Below are positions 18,677 to 27,008 of a stretch of DNA of 64,000 bases, piece by piece; the stretch's first letter is position 1; the number at the start of each line of letters is the position of its first letter. Source of the DNA: Shimia aestuarii (GTDB taxonomy: Bacteria > Pseudomonadota > Alphaproteobacteria > Rhodobacterales > Rhodobacteraceae); the NCBI RefSeq assembly GCF_900114635.1, contig NZ_FOTQ01000001.1, positions 806,001 through 870,000 on the forward strand. Reading direction: 5' to 3'. The translations under genes were made by a program, and so were the position numbers. The notes beneath the pieces are model-generated. The model worked only from the letters and a program-made list of their open reading frames with translations, did no database searches and was not told the DNA's origin.

Positions 18677-19870
18677 CTATCCCTGCGCCGCCGCCAAAGC
18701 CTGCATCACATCCCCGATCAGATCGTCCGTGTCTTCCAGCCCCACCGAGAACCGCACCAATCCCGGCGTGATTCCCAACTCGTCCTTCTGATCGTCCGAT
18801 AGCCGCTGGTGCGTGGTCGTCGCGGGATGGGTGGCAATCGATTTCGCATCCCCCAGGTTGTTCGAAATCACAGCCACGTTCAGCGCATTGAGGAACCGGA
18901 ACGCCGCGGCCTGCCCGCCCTTGATATCCAGCGACAGCACCGTACCGCCCTTGCCCCCAAGCTGCGTCTGCACCAGCGCGTTCTGCGCATGGGCATTCAG
19001 CCCCGGGTAAAGCACACGCTGCAGCGCCGCATGCCCCTCAAGCGCTTCGGCAATCGCCTGCGCGCTCGCGGCCTGTGCGCGCACCCGCAGATCGATGGTC
19101 TCGAGCCCCTTGAGCAACACCCACGCGTTGAACGGCGACATGCTGCCCCCGGTATGCTTCATGTAAGGTTCCACCGTCTTGCGGATGAACTCCTTCGTAC
19201 CAAGGATCACGCCCCCCAGCGTGCGCCCCTGGCCGTCGATATGCTTGGTTGCGGAATAGATCACTGCATCCGCGCCCTGCGCGATCGCGTTCGAGAAAAC
19301 CGGGGTCGAGAACACGTTGTCCACCACCACCTTGGCGCCCACGCCATGCGCGATCTCGGCCACACCGGCCACGTCGATCACTTCGAGCGTCGGGTTGGAC
19401 ATGCTTTCAAAGAACACCGCCTTGGTGCCGGGGCGCACCGCCGCGCGCCATGCGTCAAGATCGGTGCCGTCCACGAACGTGACCTCAACCCCATAGCGGG
19501 TCAGAATGTCTTCGAGGATATATAGACAGGAGCCGAACAGCGCTTTGGCCGACACCACGTGATCCCCGGCCTTCAGCATCGAGGTCAGCGCGCCGTTGAC
19601 CGCCGCCATGCCACTGGCGGTGGCAAAGGCGTCTTCGGCCCCCTCCAGAAGCGCAATCCGCTCTTCGAACATCGCCACGGTCGGATTGCCATAGCGCGCA
19701 TAGATGAACTCGTCCGGCCCAGCCTCGATGAACCGCGCCTCGGCCTGTTCGGCACTCTCGTAGACGAACCCCTGTGTCAGAAAGATCGCCTCGCTCACCT
19801 CATTGTATTGGCTACGGCGCGTGCCGCCATGGACCAGCTTCGTGCGTGTGTTCCAGTCGTTCATTTTCAT
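18677..19870 (-). CDS. metZ: O-succinylhomoserine sulfhydrylase MetZ
   Basis: MetZ is a PLP enzyme that makes homocysteine from O-succinyl- (or acetyl-) homoserine and sulfide in methionine synthesis. The 397 residues show the Cys/Met-metabolism PLP family: YARYGNPTVAMFEERIALLE, ASGMAAVNGAL, the internal-aldimine lysine in YSATKHIDGQGR, and LGDAKSIATHPATTTHQRL. The ATG at 19870 has GGGAG upstream; a longer frame to 19960 would run through the terminator described next and is rejected. Expression is evidently controlled by the SAM-II riboswitch upstream, so excess S-adenosylmethionine would switch it off. Confidence 0.95.
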   Translation of the reverse strand: MKMNDWNTRTKLVHGGTRRSQYNEVSEAIFLTQGFVYESAEQAEARFIEAGPDEFIYARYGNPTVAMFEERIALLEGAEDAFATASGMAAVNGALTSMLKAGDHVVSAKALFGSCLYILEDILTRYGVEVTFVDGTDLDAWRAAVRPGTKAVFFESMSNPTLEVIDVAGVAEIAHGVGAKVVVDNVFSTPVFSNAIAQGADAVIYSATKHIDGQGRTLGGVILGTKEFIRKTVEPYMKHTGGSMSPFNAWVLLKGLETIDLRVRAQAASAQAIAEALEGHAALQRVLYPGLNAHAQNALVQTQLGGKGGTVLSLDIKGGQAAAFRFLNALNVAVISNNLGDAKSIATHPATTTHQRLSDDQKDELGITPGLVRFSVGLEDTDDLIGDVMQALAAAQG

Positions 19871-19898
19871 GTCTCCCGGGCGGTTCCAGACGCCCAAC

Positions 19899-19933
19899 AA
19901 AAAAGCCCCGTTTCGGCCAAGCGAAAGGGGGCT
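19899..19933 (-). terminator. Attenuator terminator of the metZ leader
   Basis: On the minus strand a stem of AGCCCC / GGGGCT extended by TTTCG / CGAAA around one C-C mismatch, with loop CTTGGC, runs straight into six T residues. It lies between the riboswitch and the metZ start, as expected for SAM-controlled premature termination. Confidence 0.9.
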
Positions 19934-19945
19934 CCTTCTTCCTGA

Positions 19946-20000
19946 CCTCTTTAGCGGCATGTTTTACGTGGCCCGCAATCCGGTAACAAATCGCCACGCC
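19946..20000 (-). ncRNA. SAM-II riboswitch upstream of metZ
   Basis: The minus-strand leader has the SAM-II layout: P1 stem CGTGGC / GCCACG (19998-19993 and 19972-19967), the GATTT of the first loop, ACCGGATTGCGG, then the A-rich GTAAAACATGCCGCTAAAGA that closes the pseudoknot, with the characteristic GCTAAA near the end. SAM-II elements are known in front of metA, metZ and metC-type genes of alphaproteobacteria. Here it is followed by an intrinsic terminator, so transcription attenuation is the likely mechanism. Confidence 0.9.
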
Positions 20001-20005
20001 GACCG

Positions 20006-20033
20006 ATTAGCGCGCCAAGGTGTTGCACGTCAA
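20006..20033 (-). promoter_or_regulatory. Candidate sigma-70 promoter of metZ
   Basis: On the minus strand TTGACG (20033-20028) and GCTAAT (20011-20006) are separated by 16 nt, about 8 nt before the riboswitch begins. Five and four of six bases match the consensus. The position fits a transcript that starts at the aptamer. Confidence 0.5.
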
Positions 20034-20118
20034 CACCGTCACGGTCCTGAAACCCGATTTTCACGCCAGATACACAAACATTCTGAATACCGCACACAAG
20101 ATGTAGGGGAGTCGCCCA

Positions 20119-21099
20119 ATGGCACTCATACGGATCAATGCCGATGGCCGCACGCCCAGGCTGCATGGCGCGGGACAGGGGCTTGAGCCGACTCTGCGGC
20201 GCGTACTTGCCACACCCGGTCCCATCGCCATCATGATCCACGGTTTCCGGTTTCAACCCGCCGACCCGGCCCATTGCCCGCACCATCATATCCTGTCGCT
20301 TAAGGACACGGCCCATCGCAAGGCACTGAGCTGGCCCCGCCATCTCGGCTTTGACAGCCAAGGGGTCGGCATCGCGTTTGGCTGGACCGCCCGCGGCAGC
20401 CTGAAACAGGCGCTGAAGGCCGCCCTTCGCGCCAGCCGCGCCCTTGCCGCGCTGATCGCCACCCTGCACCGCCTCGCACCGCACCGCCCGGTCCATCTCA
20501 TCGCGCATTCCATGGGCGGGTTCCTTGCGCTTCGCGCCCTGCCCCACGCCCCCGCCGGGGCGGTCGGGCGGGTCATCCTGCTGAACGCGGCGGCCTTTGA
20601 GCGCGACGCCATCCGCGCGCTGGCGTCTCCGGCAGGGCGCCGCGCGGAACTCTTCAATATCTCGAGCCGCGAAAACGCGCCTTACGACTACCTGTTCGCG
20701 CGGCTCCTGCGGCGGCGGGACCGGCTTTTGGGGCGCGGGCTGAACGCGCCCAACGCCCTCACCCTGCGCCTTGACGACCGCCAGACCCTTGACCACCTCG
20801 CCACGCTCGGTTTTCCCATCGCCCCGCGCCGCCGCATGGTCTGTCACTGGTCCACCTACCTGCGCCCCGGCGTGTTCCCCTTCTATCGCAGTCTGATCCA
20901 CGAGCCCGCGCGCCTGCCGCTGGCACAGCTGCAAACCCTCTGCCGCCTGACGTCCTCGCCTCGGCGCCTTGGCTTTTCCTTGCCCCTCTGGCCGAAACCG
21001 GCATCATGGCCCTCGCAACAGGAGCACGCCCATGACAGGACCGATCAACCTTTATTACTGGCCCACCCCGAACGGATGGAAAGTCTCCATCGCCCTTGA
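20119..21099 (+). CDS. Alpha/beta hydrolase
   Basis: A 326-residue cytosolic alpha/beta hydrolase: oxyanion region IAIMIHGFRFQP near residue 40, the nucleophile elbow LIAHSMGGFLALRA near 130 with Ser between His and Met, and a probable catalytic His in the MVCHWSTYLRPG region near 255. The substrate is unknown; lipase/esterase activity is only inferred. The ATG at 20119 has GGGGAG upstream. The last 23 codons overlap the downstream glutathione transferase gene by 68 bp, so the two are probably expressed together. Confidence 0.75.
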   Translation: MALIRINADGRTPRLHGAGQGLEPTLRRVLATPGPIAIMIHGFRFQPADPAHCPHHHILSLKDTAHRKALSWPRHLGFDSQGVGIAFGWTARGSLKQALKAALRASRALAALIATLHRLAPHRPVHLIAHSMGGFLALRALPHAPAGAVGRVILLNAAAFERDAIRALASPAGRRAELFNISSRENAPYDYLFARLLRRRDRLLGRGLNAPNALTLRLDDRQTLDHLATLGFPIAPRRRMVCHWSTYLRPGVFPFYRSLIHEPARLPLAQLQTLCRLTSSPRRLGFSLPLWPKPASWPSQQEHAHDRTDQPLLLAHPERMESLHRP

Positions 21100-21733
21100 G
21101 GAAATGGGCCTGCCCTATGAGGCGCACCTGATCAATATCGGACAGGGCGACCAGTTCGCCCCCGATTTTCTGAACATTGCCCCAAACAACCGCATGCCTG
21201 CCATCGTCGATCCAGACGGCCCCGGCGGCGCGCCGGTTTCGGTGTTCGAAAGCGGCGCGATCCTGATGTACCTGGCGCGCAAGACCGGTCAGTTTTACGG
21301 GGCCTCCGAACGGGACAGGATCGCGGTCGAGGAATGGCTCATGTGGCAGATGGGCGGGGTCGGACCGATGGCCGGGCAGGCGCATCACTTTCTGAAATAC
21401 GCGCCTGAGGACATCGCCTACGCCAAGGACCGCTACCGCGGCGAAGTTGCCCGCCTATACGCGGTTCTTGACCGGCGCCTGGCCGAGCACCGCTACGTAG
21501 CAGGCGACTTCTATTCCATCGCCGACATGGCGATCTGGGGCTGGGCCTCGCTTTGGGAAGGACAGGAGCAGACGTTGGAGGACAAGCCGCATATGGCGCG
21601 CTGGTTGAAAGAGCTTTGGGACCGCCCCGCCCTGCGGCGCGGACGTGCGCTCCATGCCGATCTGCGAGGCGATAAATCCGACACCTGGGTTCAGACGGAT
21701 CTTTTGCGCCTTTCGGTGGCTCAGCAAAGCTGA
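21032..21733 (+). CDS. Glutathione S-transferase family protein (YfcG-like)
   Basis: A 233-residue GST: an N-terminal thioredoxin-fold domain (NLYYWPTPNGWKVSIALEE, then NNRMPAIVD and the glutathione-binding VFESGAILMYLA) and an all-helical C-terminal domain (VAGDFYSIADMAIWGWASL). The opening and the QFAPDFLNIAPNN loop resemble YfcG/YghU-type disulfide reductases. The ATG at 21032 has AGGAG 7 nt upstream, so an alternative start at 20969 is rejected. It overlaps the end of the hydrolase gene; its stop codon lies inside a perfect 8-bp hairpin (21718-21736). Confidence 0.88.
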   Translation: MTGPINLYYWPTPNGWKVSIALEEMGLPYEAHLINIGQGDQFAPDFLNIAPNNRMPAIVDPDGPGGAPVSVFESGAILMYLARKTGQFYGASERDRIAVEEWLMWQMGGVGPMAGQAHHFLKYAPEDIAYAKDRYRGEVARLYAVLDRRLAEHRYVAGDFYSIADMAIWGWASLWEGQEQTLEDKPHMARWLKELWDRPALRRGRALHADLRGDKSDTWVQTDLLRLSVAQQS

Positions 21734-21822
21734 GCCTGGGAGGGGGCCAGCCCCTCGGTTTGAAAATGCCCGCATTTTCAAACGCCACCCCCGGGGTATT
21801 TTTGGAAAAAGAAAAATCAGGC
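21718..21822. repeat. Dispersed intergenic repeat, copy 3 (inverse orientation) with palindromes
   Basis: This copy reads inverted. It begins with a GGCTCAGC-aaa-GCTGAGCC hairpin over the GST stop, then GGGGGC-cag-CCCC, a perfect 11-bp inverted repeat TTTGAAAATGC / GCATTTTCAAA (21759-21782), and ends in CCCCGGGGTATTTTTGGAAA. It separates convergent genes and probably ends transcription from both. Confidence 0.8.
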
Positions 21823-21835
21823 GCGGCAAGCCGCG

Positions 21836-22447
21836 TCAGTCTTCTTCCTCGACCGCGTAATCCTGAAACAGCTTGCCTTGTGTCAGGAAGAAAATGAACA
21901 CCCCCGCAGTCAGGCCGAAGGTCTTGAAATAGACCCATGTATCGGTGCTTTGCGTGCGCCAGATCACCTCGTTGAGCACCGCCAGCACGAAAAAGAACAG
22001 CGTCAGGCGCCGAGTGAGGATCATCCAGCCTTCGTGTTTCAGCGGCAACATCTCGTCCATGACATATTTGAGGTAGCTTTCCCCGCGCAGCAGCCCGACA
22101 CCCAGCAGCCCGCCGAACAACAGGTAGATCATGGTCGGCTTCATCTTGAAGAAGCGGTCATCATTGAGCCAGACCGACAGGCCGCCGAAGATCACGACGA
22201 GCACCAGCGTGGCCACCTGCATCTTGGAGAGTTTCCCCGTCAGCCGCCACAGGGCGAGGCTGGAGGCGATCATCAGGGGCACGAAACCCGCCGTGACGAT
22301 GATGAACCCCTCGTACTCCGTGTCGCCGATCGTGAAAGTCCGCTCACGCAACCAGAGATAGGCGGCGAAGAAGACAATGATCGGCCCCATCTCGAGCGCG
22401 AATTTCAGGGTCGGGTTGATTTTCTTTTCGTTGGTTGTGTCGTCCAT
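21836..22447 (-). CDS. yciB: Inner-membrane septation protein YciB (IspZ)
   Basis: A 203-residue protein with about five membrane helices and the YciB/IspZ pattern: LKFALEMGPIIVFFAAYLW, IYLLFGGLLGVGLLRGESYL, RRLTLFFFVLAVLNEVIWR and FKTFGLTAGVFIFFLTQ. The family is linked to cell-envelope synthesis and septation. The ATG at 22447 has GAGAGG upstream; a longer frame overlaps the next gene and is rejected. It follows the DMT transporter by 14 nt and belongs to the ftsY-side run of minus-strand genes. Confidence 0.9.
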   Translation of the reverse strand: MDDTTNEKKINPTLKFALEMGPIIVFFAAYLWLRERTFTIGDTEYEGFIIVTAGFVPLMIASSLALWRLTGKLSKMQVATLVLVVIFGGLSVWLNDDRFFKMKPTMIYLLFGGLLGVGLLRGESYLKYVMDEMLPLKHEGWMILTRRLTLFFFVLAVLNEVIWRTQSTDTWVYFKTFGLTAGVFIFFLTQGKLFQDYAVEEED

Positions 22448-22461
22448 GCGTGCGCGTCCTC

Positions 22462-23364
22462 TCAGCCTCCCATCTCCACTATCACAGCGCCCAGCGCAAT
22501 CAATGCCATCAAGGCGACCCGGCGCGGGCCCACGGTTTCTTTCAGGAAAATCCAGCCTATGAGGGCGGCAAACACCGTCGAGGTTTCGCGCAGCACCGCC
22601 GCCTCGCCCACCTTGTCGAGCCGCGTGGCCAACATGACCGAGCCGAAGCTGGCAAAGGCAATCAACCCGCCGATGAACCCGCGCAGCATGAGCGGTCCCG
22701 GCGCGGGTGGGTGCACCATCGAGCGCCAGCGCAGAAAGGCCAGCACCGGAAAGAACAATCCGTCGATGAAGAAGAACCACGCAAGGAAGGTGAACGGGTT
22801 GGCCGTGGCGCGGATGCCATAGGCGTCATAGGTCGTGTAAAGCGCCACGAACAACCCGGTGATCACCGCCAGCACCATCGCCATACCCAGCGTCTCGCGC
22901 CCCGAAGTCATGAACACCATGTTATAGCCTGCCAGCCCGAGAATCCCCCCCATCAGCACCAGCACCCCCAGCCATTGCAGGCCAGTAAAGGTTTCGCCAA
23001 AGATCAGGTAGGCGCCGATCACGGTAAAAAACGGCCCCGTGCCGCGCACCACCGGATAGACGACGGTAAAGGCGCCCTTGGTATAGGCCCAGCTCTGCAT
23101 GAGCTTGTAGCCGACATGGATGAAAAAGGCACCCGCAAGGATCGGCCACATATGCGGTTCGGGCCATGGCACCACGAAAAGCGCGAAAGGCGCCGCCATC
23201 GCGCCATAGGAAAAGTCGATCGCGCCCCGGCTGAGCCACGGATCGTGCCGCCCCTTTTGCAGCGCGCCAAAGACGGCGTGCAGGAAGGCCGCCAACAGGG
23301 CCAGCGCCAGCGCCACCTGATGGCCGGTTTCGGTGCCTTCGAGCGAGATCAGCCAGTCGGACAT
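22462..23364 (-). CDS. EamA/DMT-family transporter
   Basis: A 300-residue membrane protein with about ten helices and two EamA repeats; the second ends with the typical FAALIGWIFLKETVGPRR. DMT proteins move small metabolites, often outward; no substrate can be read from the sequence. The ATG at 23364 is the only good start although its ribosome-binding site is weak. It sits between ftsY and yciB on the same strand with short gaps (46 and 14 nt). Confidence 0.85.
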   Translation of the reverse strand: MSDWLISLEGTETGHQVALALALLAAFLHAVFGALQKGRHDPWLSRGAIDFSYGAMAAPFALFVVPWPEPHMWPILAGAFFIHVGYKLMQSWAYTKGAFTVVYPVVRGTGPFFTVIGAYLIFGETFTGLQWLGVLVLMGGILGLAGYNMVFMTSGRETLGMAMVLAVITGLFVALYTTYDAYGIRATANPFTFLAWFFFIDGLFFPVLAFLRWRSMVHPPAPGPLMLRGFIGGLIAFASFGSVMLATRLDKVGEAAVLRETSTVFAALIGWIFLKETVGPRRVALMALIALGAVIVEMGG

Positions 23365-23410
23365 GGCATGGACGCCAGACCAAAACCCGGCACCCTCCCC
23401 GGCACAGGCG

Positions 23411-24613
23411 TCACTTGTCCAACCCGGTCAGGGCGGCGGCGAATTCTTCAGGATCGAACGGCGCAAGGTCGTCGATCTGTTCGCCAACACCAATCGCATG
23501 GATCGGCAGACCGAACTTGTCAGCCAGCGATACAAGGATGCCGCCCTTGGCGGTGCCGTCGAGCTTGGTCATCACGAGACCCGAGACATCGGCCAGTTTC
23601 TGGAAGGTTTCAACCTGGCTGATCGCGTTCTGACCCGTGGTCGCATCCAGCACCAAGAGCGTGTTGTGCGGCGCCTCTGGGTCCTTCTTGCGGATTACCC
23701 GCACGATCTTGGCGAGTTCCTCCATGAGGTCCTGGCGGTTCTGCAAGCGGCCTGCCGTGTCGATCATCAGAAGGTCGGCGCCCTCGGCTTCGGCCCGCGT
23801 CATGGCGTCAAAGGCAAGGCTGGCGGGGTCCGAGCCTTCGGGCGCGGTCATCACCGGCACCCCGGCGCGCTCGCCCCAGACCTGCAACTGTTCGACAGCC
23901 GCCGCGCGGAAAGTGTCCCCGGCGGCGATCACCACGTTCTTGCCCGCGCTGCGGAACTGGCTGGCCAGCTTGCCGATGGTCGTGGTCTTGCCCGACCCGT
24001 TCACGCCAACCACCAGCACCACCTGGGGTTTGGACGGGTAAAGTGGCAGCGGGCGCGCGACCGGTTCCATGATGCGGGCCACTTCGCCCGCCAGCAACTC
24101 CTTGATCTCGCGCGACGAGAGTTTCTTGCCAAAGCGCCCCTCGGCGATGTTCGCGGTCACGCGCAGCGCCGTGTCCACGCCCATGTCCGACGTGATCAGC
24201 AACTCTTCGAGGCTTTCCAGCATGTCATCGTCGAGAACACGCTTGACCTCGCTCGGCGCGCTGCGCCCGGTCAGGCGCTGCAGGAAACCGGGCTTGGACG
24301 GTTGCGGCGCGGGCGCCGGGTCCGGCACAGCAGCGGGGGCCGGGACAGGATCCGGAGTGGGCTCCAGTTCGGGTTCCTGTGCAGGCTCGGGGGTGGCTTC
24401 GAGCGGGGGTGTCGGTTTCGGCGCAGGCGCGGGGGCAGGCGCTGGTTCCGGGGCAGGCTCCGGCTTGGGCGCGGGCGTCGGTGCGGCGACCGGCTCGAGC
24501 GTGGTGTCGACCACCACTTCTTCGCCCCCATCCTCGACAATCGCATCAAGGCCCTCTTCGAGCCGCGAGGAAGATTTGAACAGCTTGTCCTTGAGTTTCT
24601 TGAAAAACGCCAT
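23411..24613 (-). CDS. ftsY: Signal recognition particle receptor FtsY
   Basis: FtsY is the SRP receptor GTPase that docks ribosomes making membrane proteins. The 400 residues hold a short basic start (MAFFKKLKDKLFKSSSRLEE), an acidic Pro-Glu-Ala linker (about 45-120) and the NG domain: GVNGSGKTTTIGKLA (P-loop), DTFRAAAVEQL, DTAGRLQN, TKLDGTAKGG and GVGEQIDDLAPF. The ATG at 24613 with GGAGG 5 nt upstream is preferred to a start 9 codons earlier. The repetitive linker explains many spurious open frames on the other strand. Confidence 0.96.
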   Translation of the reverse strand: MAFFKKLKDKLFKSSSRLEEGLDAIVEDGGEEVVVDTTLEPVAAPTPAPKPEPAPEPAPAPAPAPKPTPPLEATPEPAQEPELEPTPDPVPAPAAVPDPAPAPQPSKPGFLQRLTGRSAPSEVKRVLDDDMLESLEELLITSDMGVDTALRVTANIAEGRFGKKLSSREIKELLAGEVARIMEPVARPLPLYPSKPQVVLVVGVNGSGKTTTIGKLASQFRSAGKNVVIAAGDTFRAAAVEQLQVWGERAGVPVMTAPEGSDPASLAFDAMTRAEAEGADLLMIDTAGRLQNRQDLMEELAKIVRVIRKKDPEAPHNTLLVLDATTGQNAISQVETFQKLADVSGLVMTKLDGTAKGGILVSLADKFGLPIHAIGVGEQIDDLAPFDPEEFAAALTGLDK

Positions 24614-24651
24614 GGGGCCTCCGAAAATCGTCCCCTTCACCTAGTCCCAAA

Positions 24652-25335
24652 TCATGCGATTTGGAAGAGCGGCGTTGACCAGCCCGCCCCGGCAAGGATG
24701 GCGAATTGTCCCAGCGCATAGAGCAGCCAGAGCGCGATCGAGGCCGGGCGCTGCCATGGAGAGCTGTCGGACATGCGGAAAAGCTGGATCGACAGGATCG
24801 TGTCCGAGGCGAGAAAGGCAAAGGCGCCGATCACCGCCAGCGGCAGGCCCGGCAGGCCCAACGCCGTGATCCCCATCAGCGAAATCAGCACGACGTAAAC
24901 CCGCACAGGGACTTTCATGTCGCCGGTATAGGGCGCCAGCCAGAATTCGGTCGAGGCGGCAAACAGCAGGATCAGCGCAATCGGCAGCCATGCATCCGAA
25001 AGCCCCGCCGACAGCCCCCAGAAATGCAGGATATAGGCCACATGGGCCAGCGCAAAGGCGATCAGACCAATCAGGAAGGACCGCTCTCCGTCCCGGCTGA
25101 GCGCGATATCCCCGACCGCAGACAGCAAGAGTGCCCCCACGATCACCGGGTTGCCAAAACTCACCGCCGCCGCGGCGGCAAAGGCGGGCATGGGGATCGC
25201 CTTGATCAGCGTCTTGGCGCGGCTGGGACCACGATGACAGAAGAACAGCGCATAGGCGACGGTGGCAAGCAGCCCGATCAGGATCAGCCCGAAGCGCACC
25301 GATTGGCGCAAGGCGATTTCTTCAACAATGGTCAT
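24652..25335 (-). CDS. YhhN/TMEM86-family membrane protein (lysoplasmalogenase-like)
   Basis: A 227-residue protein with about eight membrane helices and YhhN motifs: KAIPMPAFAAAAA, ALLLSAVGDIALS, GLIAFALAHVAYILHF and FLASDTILSIQLF, with conserved Asp residues in helices. Eukaryotic members are lysoplasmalogenases; bacterial activity is less certain. The ATG at 25335 has GGAGAGG upstream, rejecting a much longer frame to 25782. It lies 38 nt upstream of ftsY. Confidence 0.85.
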   Translation of the reverse strand: MTIVEEIALRQSVRFGLILIGLLATVAYALFFCHRGPSRAKTLIKAIPMPAFAAAAAVSFGNPVIVGALLLSAVGDIALSRDGERSFLIGLIAFALAHVAYILHFWGLSAGLSDAWLPIALILLFAASTEFWLAPYTGDMKVPVRVYVVLISLMGITALGLPGLPLAVIGAFAFLASDTILSIQLFRMSDSSPWQRPASIALWLLYALGQFAILAGAGWSTPLFQIA

Positions 25336-25479
25336 GCGCGCACCCTCTCCTGTTCGGGCCGAGACTAGCCGGGCGCGCCGTACCTGTCTGCCCCCGCCGT
25401 AACGGCAAGGTGGACGACATTGCAAAACTGTTTTGACCAGAGCACTATGTGCACCACGTTTCCTGCGGAGACTGCTCCA

Positions 25480-26499
25480 ATGCCCCGAAAAACTATTGTG
25501 GCCCTTCTGGCTCTTGTCACGATCGGTCTTTTTCCCAGCTTCGCCGCCGCAGATGGCGCTTTTGGATACAAGGTCGAATTGGATATTCCCTACGGCACAG
25601 GGCTGGTCTCTATGGATGGCGACATCAAGGAACGCCCGCTTTTCATGGATGCCTACACACCGGTGGCCGAAAACAGCGACTACACGCGGGGGACCTTTGC
25701 GCCGGAGACAAGACGGCCTGCCGTCATATATGTGCATGGTGGTGCATATCATCGGGGTGGTCGCCGCCTTGCGCCATTCCAACTAGAAGCGGCTGTTCAT
25801 TCTCGTCCAGAAGACTACGCACATCTGCTCGCCCCCCTTGGCTATGTCGTCTTTGTCGTGGAGTACCGTCTCGCTCAGGAGAACCCGGTAGTGGCGCAAA
25901 AACCGGGCGAAAATCACCTTGTCGAGGATGTGAGCGCCTTCATAACGGATCAGGCATTCGAGGGCACCGTGCGCGCAAGAGTCTCGTCGGGACTTCCCGG
26001 ATTGGAGAATACGCCAGAAAACCGGCTCTTTCTGTGGAACGCGGCGCTGGCGGGGGCCGAAGACGTGAACCAGGCCGTGTCCTTCGTGATCAAGAACGCC
26101 GCGCGTTTCAACATCGACCCGGACAGGATTGCCATGGGCGGGCATTCCGCTGGGGCCGGGATCACGCTGAACGTCGCATTGGGGATGCGTGCTCCACTGG
26201 CGGCGATCTTTCCGCTTTCGGGTCCGGATATCCTTTATGATCACGACGCGGTTGCCGGGTTTGATGACCTGCCCCCCACTCTGCTTGCCTATTCCCAGTT
26301 CGACGAGCACCTGCAACTGGGCCAATTGCCGGGAATCGTCTCCCTGATGAAAGCGGCCGGAATCGACTATTCGCTGAACTGGATCCCGGGATTCGCGCAT
26401 TTTTACCCGCATAACGCGGTTTCCTTGGGCGATGACGGTTCGCGCATGCCGCTCAGCGCACGGATCATCCACTTTCTCGACGCCAATCTCAGTGAGTGA
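25480..26499 (+). CDS. Exported alpha/beta hydrolase (hormone-sensitive-lipase-like esterase)
   Basis: A 339-residue protein starting with a signal peptide (MPRKTIVALLALVTIGLFPS, cleaved near SFAAADG), so it is probably periplasmic. It has the HSL/carboxylesterase signatures: oxyanion HGG in AVIYVHGGAYHRGG, nucleophile elbow GGHSAGAG near 225, a likely acid in AYSQFDEHL and His in IPGFAHFYPHN near 310. The substrate is unknown. The ATG at 25480 has GCGGAG upstream; an upstream TTG at 25420 would destroy the signal peptide. The downstream gene is rnpB on the other strand. Confidence 0.85.
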   Translation: MPRKTIVALLALVTIGLFPSFAAADGAFGYKVELDIPYGTGLVSMDGDIKERPLFMDAYTPVAENSDYTRGTFAPETRRPAVIYVHGGAYHRGGRRLAPFQLEAAVHSRPEDYAHLLAPLGYVVFVVEYRLAQENPVVAQKPGENHLVEDVSAFITDQAFEGTVRARVSSGLPGLENTPENRLFLWNAALAGAEDVNQAVSFVIKNAARFNIDPDRIAMGGHSAGAGITLNVALGMRAPLAAIFPLSGPDILYDHDAVAGFDDLPPTLLAYSQFDEHLQLGQLPGIVSLMKAAGIDYSLNWIPGFAHFYPHNAVSLGDDGSRMPLSARIIHFLDANLSE

Positions 26500-26527
26500 T
26501 CCGGTCGGCAGCCGATTGCCAAGAATA

Positions 26528-26922
26528 CGCGCAGAGGGCCTGTAAGCCGGATTCTGTCACGGCGGGTCGCCCCGCCGCCGATGACCATTCATCTTGGGCA
26601 CCCGTTACCGGATGCCCTCTAGCTGCCAACCCGGACCTGCTCGGGGCAAGGCGCCCCTGTGATCGCTCACGCGCGGTCCCTATTTGGCATTGCTCCCGGT
26701 GGGGCTTGCCGTGCCGCCGCTGTTGCCAGAAGCGCGGTGGGCTCTTACCCCACCGTTTCACCCTTACCCATCATGTCCCGCGAGGGACATGAAAGGCGGT
26801 CTGTTTTCTGTGGCGCTTTCCCTCGGATCGCTCCGGCCGGGCGTTACCCGGCACCGTTGCCTTGTGGAGTCCGGACTTTCCTCGCGGGCCAAAGCCCCCG
26901 CGGCCATCCGGCCCTCTGCGCG
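26528..26922 (-). ncRNA. rnpB: RNase P RNA, type A
   Basis: The minus strand holds a complete bacterial type A RNase P RNA of about 395 nt, the catalytic RNA that matures tRNA 5' ends. The ends pair as a perfect 13-bp P1 helix (CGCGCAGAGGGCC at 26922-26910 with GGCCCTCTGCGCG at 26540-26528). The conserved GAGGAAAGTCCGG follows 5' P1-P3, a GGGTAACGCCCGG hairpin lies next, and the 3' ACAGAATCCGGCTTACAGG closes the core. Exact ends are inferred from P1. Confidence 0.95.
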
Positions 26923-26985
26923 GGGTTGCATGTAGGCGGTGGAGCGCGGCCCGTCAACATTTGCGCGCGTGGCAGCCCCGGATTT

Positions 26986-27007
26986 GAGTATTTTTGGCAA
27001 AATGAAG
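26986..27007. repeat. Dispersed intergenic repeat, copy 4 (short, inverse)
   Basis: GAGTATTTTTGGCAAAATGA, the inverse of the core box in copy 1, directly beyond the ampD-like stop codon at 27009 and before rnpB. It lacks the full hairpin tail. Confidence 0.65.
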
Positions 27008-27008
27008 A

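Noticed and set aside
24270-24510. Tandem-like GC-rich repeats that could suggest a repeat array or CRISPR
   Set aside because: This is the Pro/Glu/Ala linker of FtsY; there are no constant repeats with unique spacers.
26496-26935. Several open frames across 26496-27132 on both strands
   Set aside because: They lie over the RNase P RNA, whose 13-bp P1 helix and conserved core fully explain the region.
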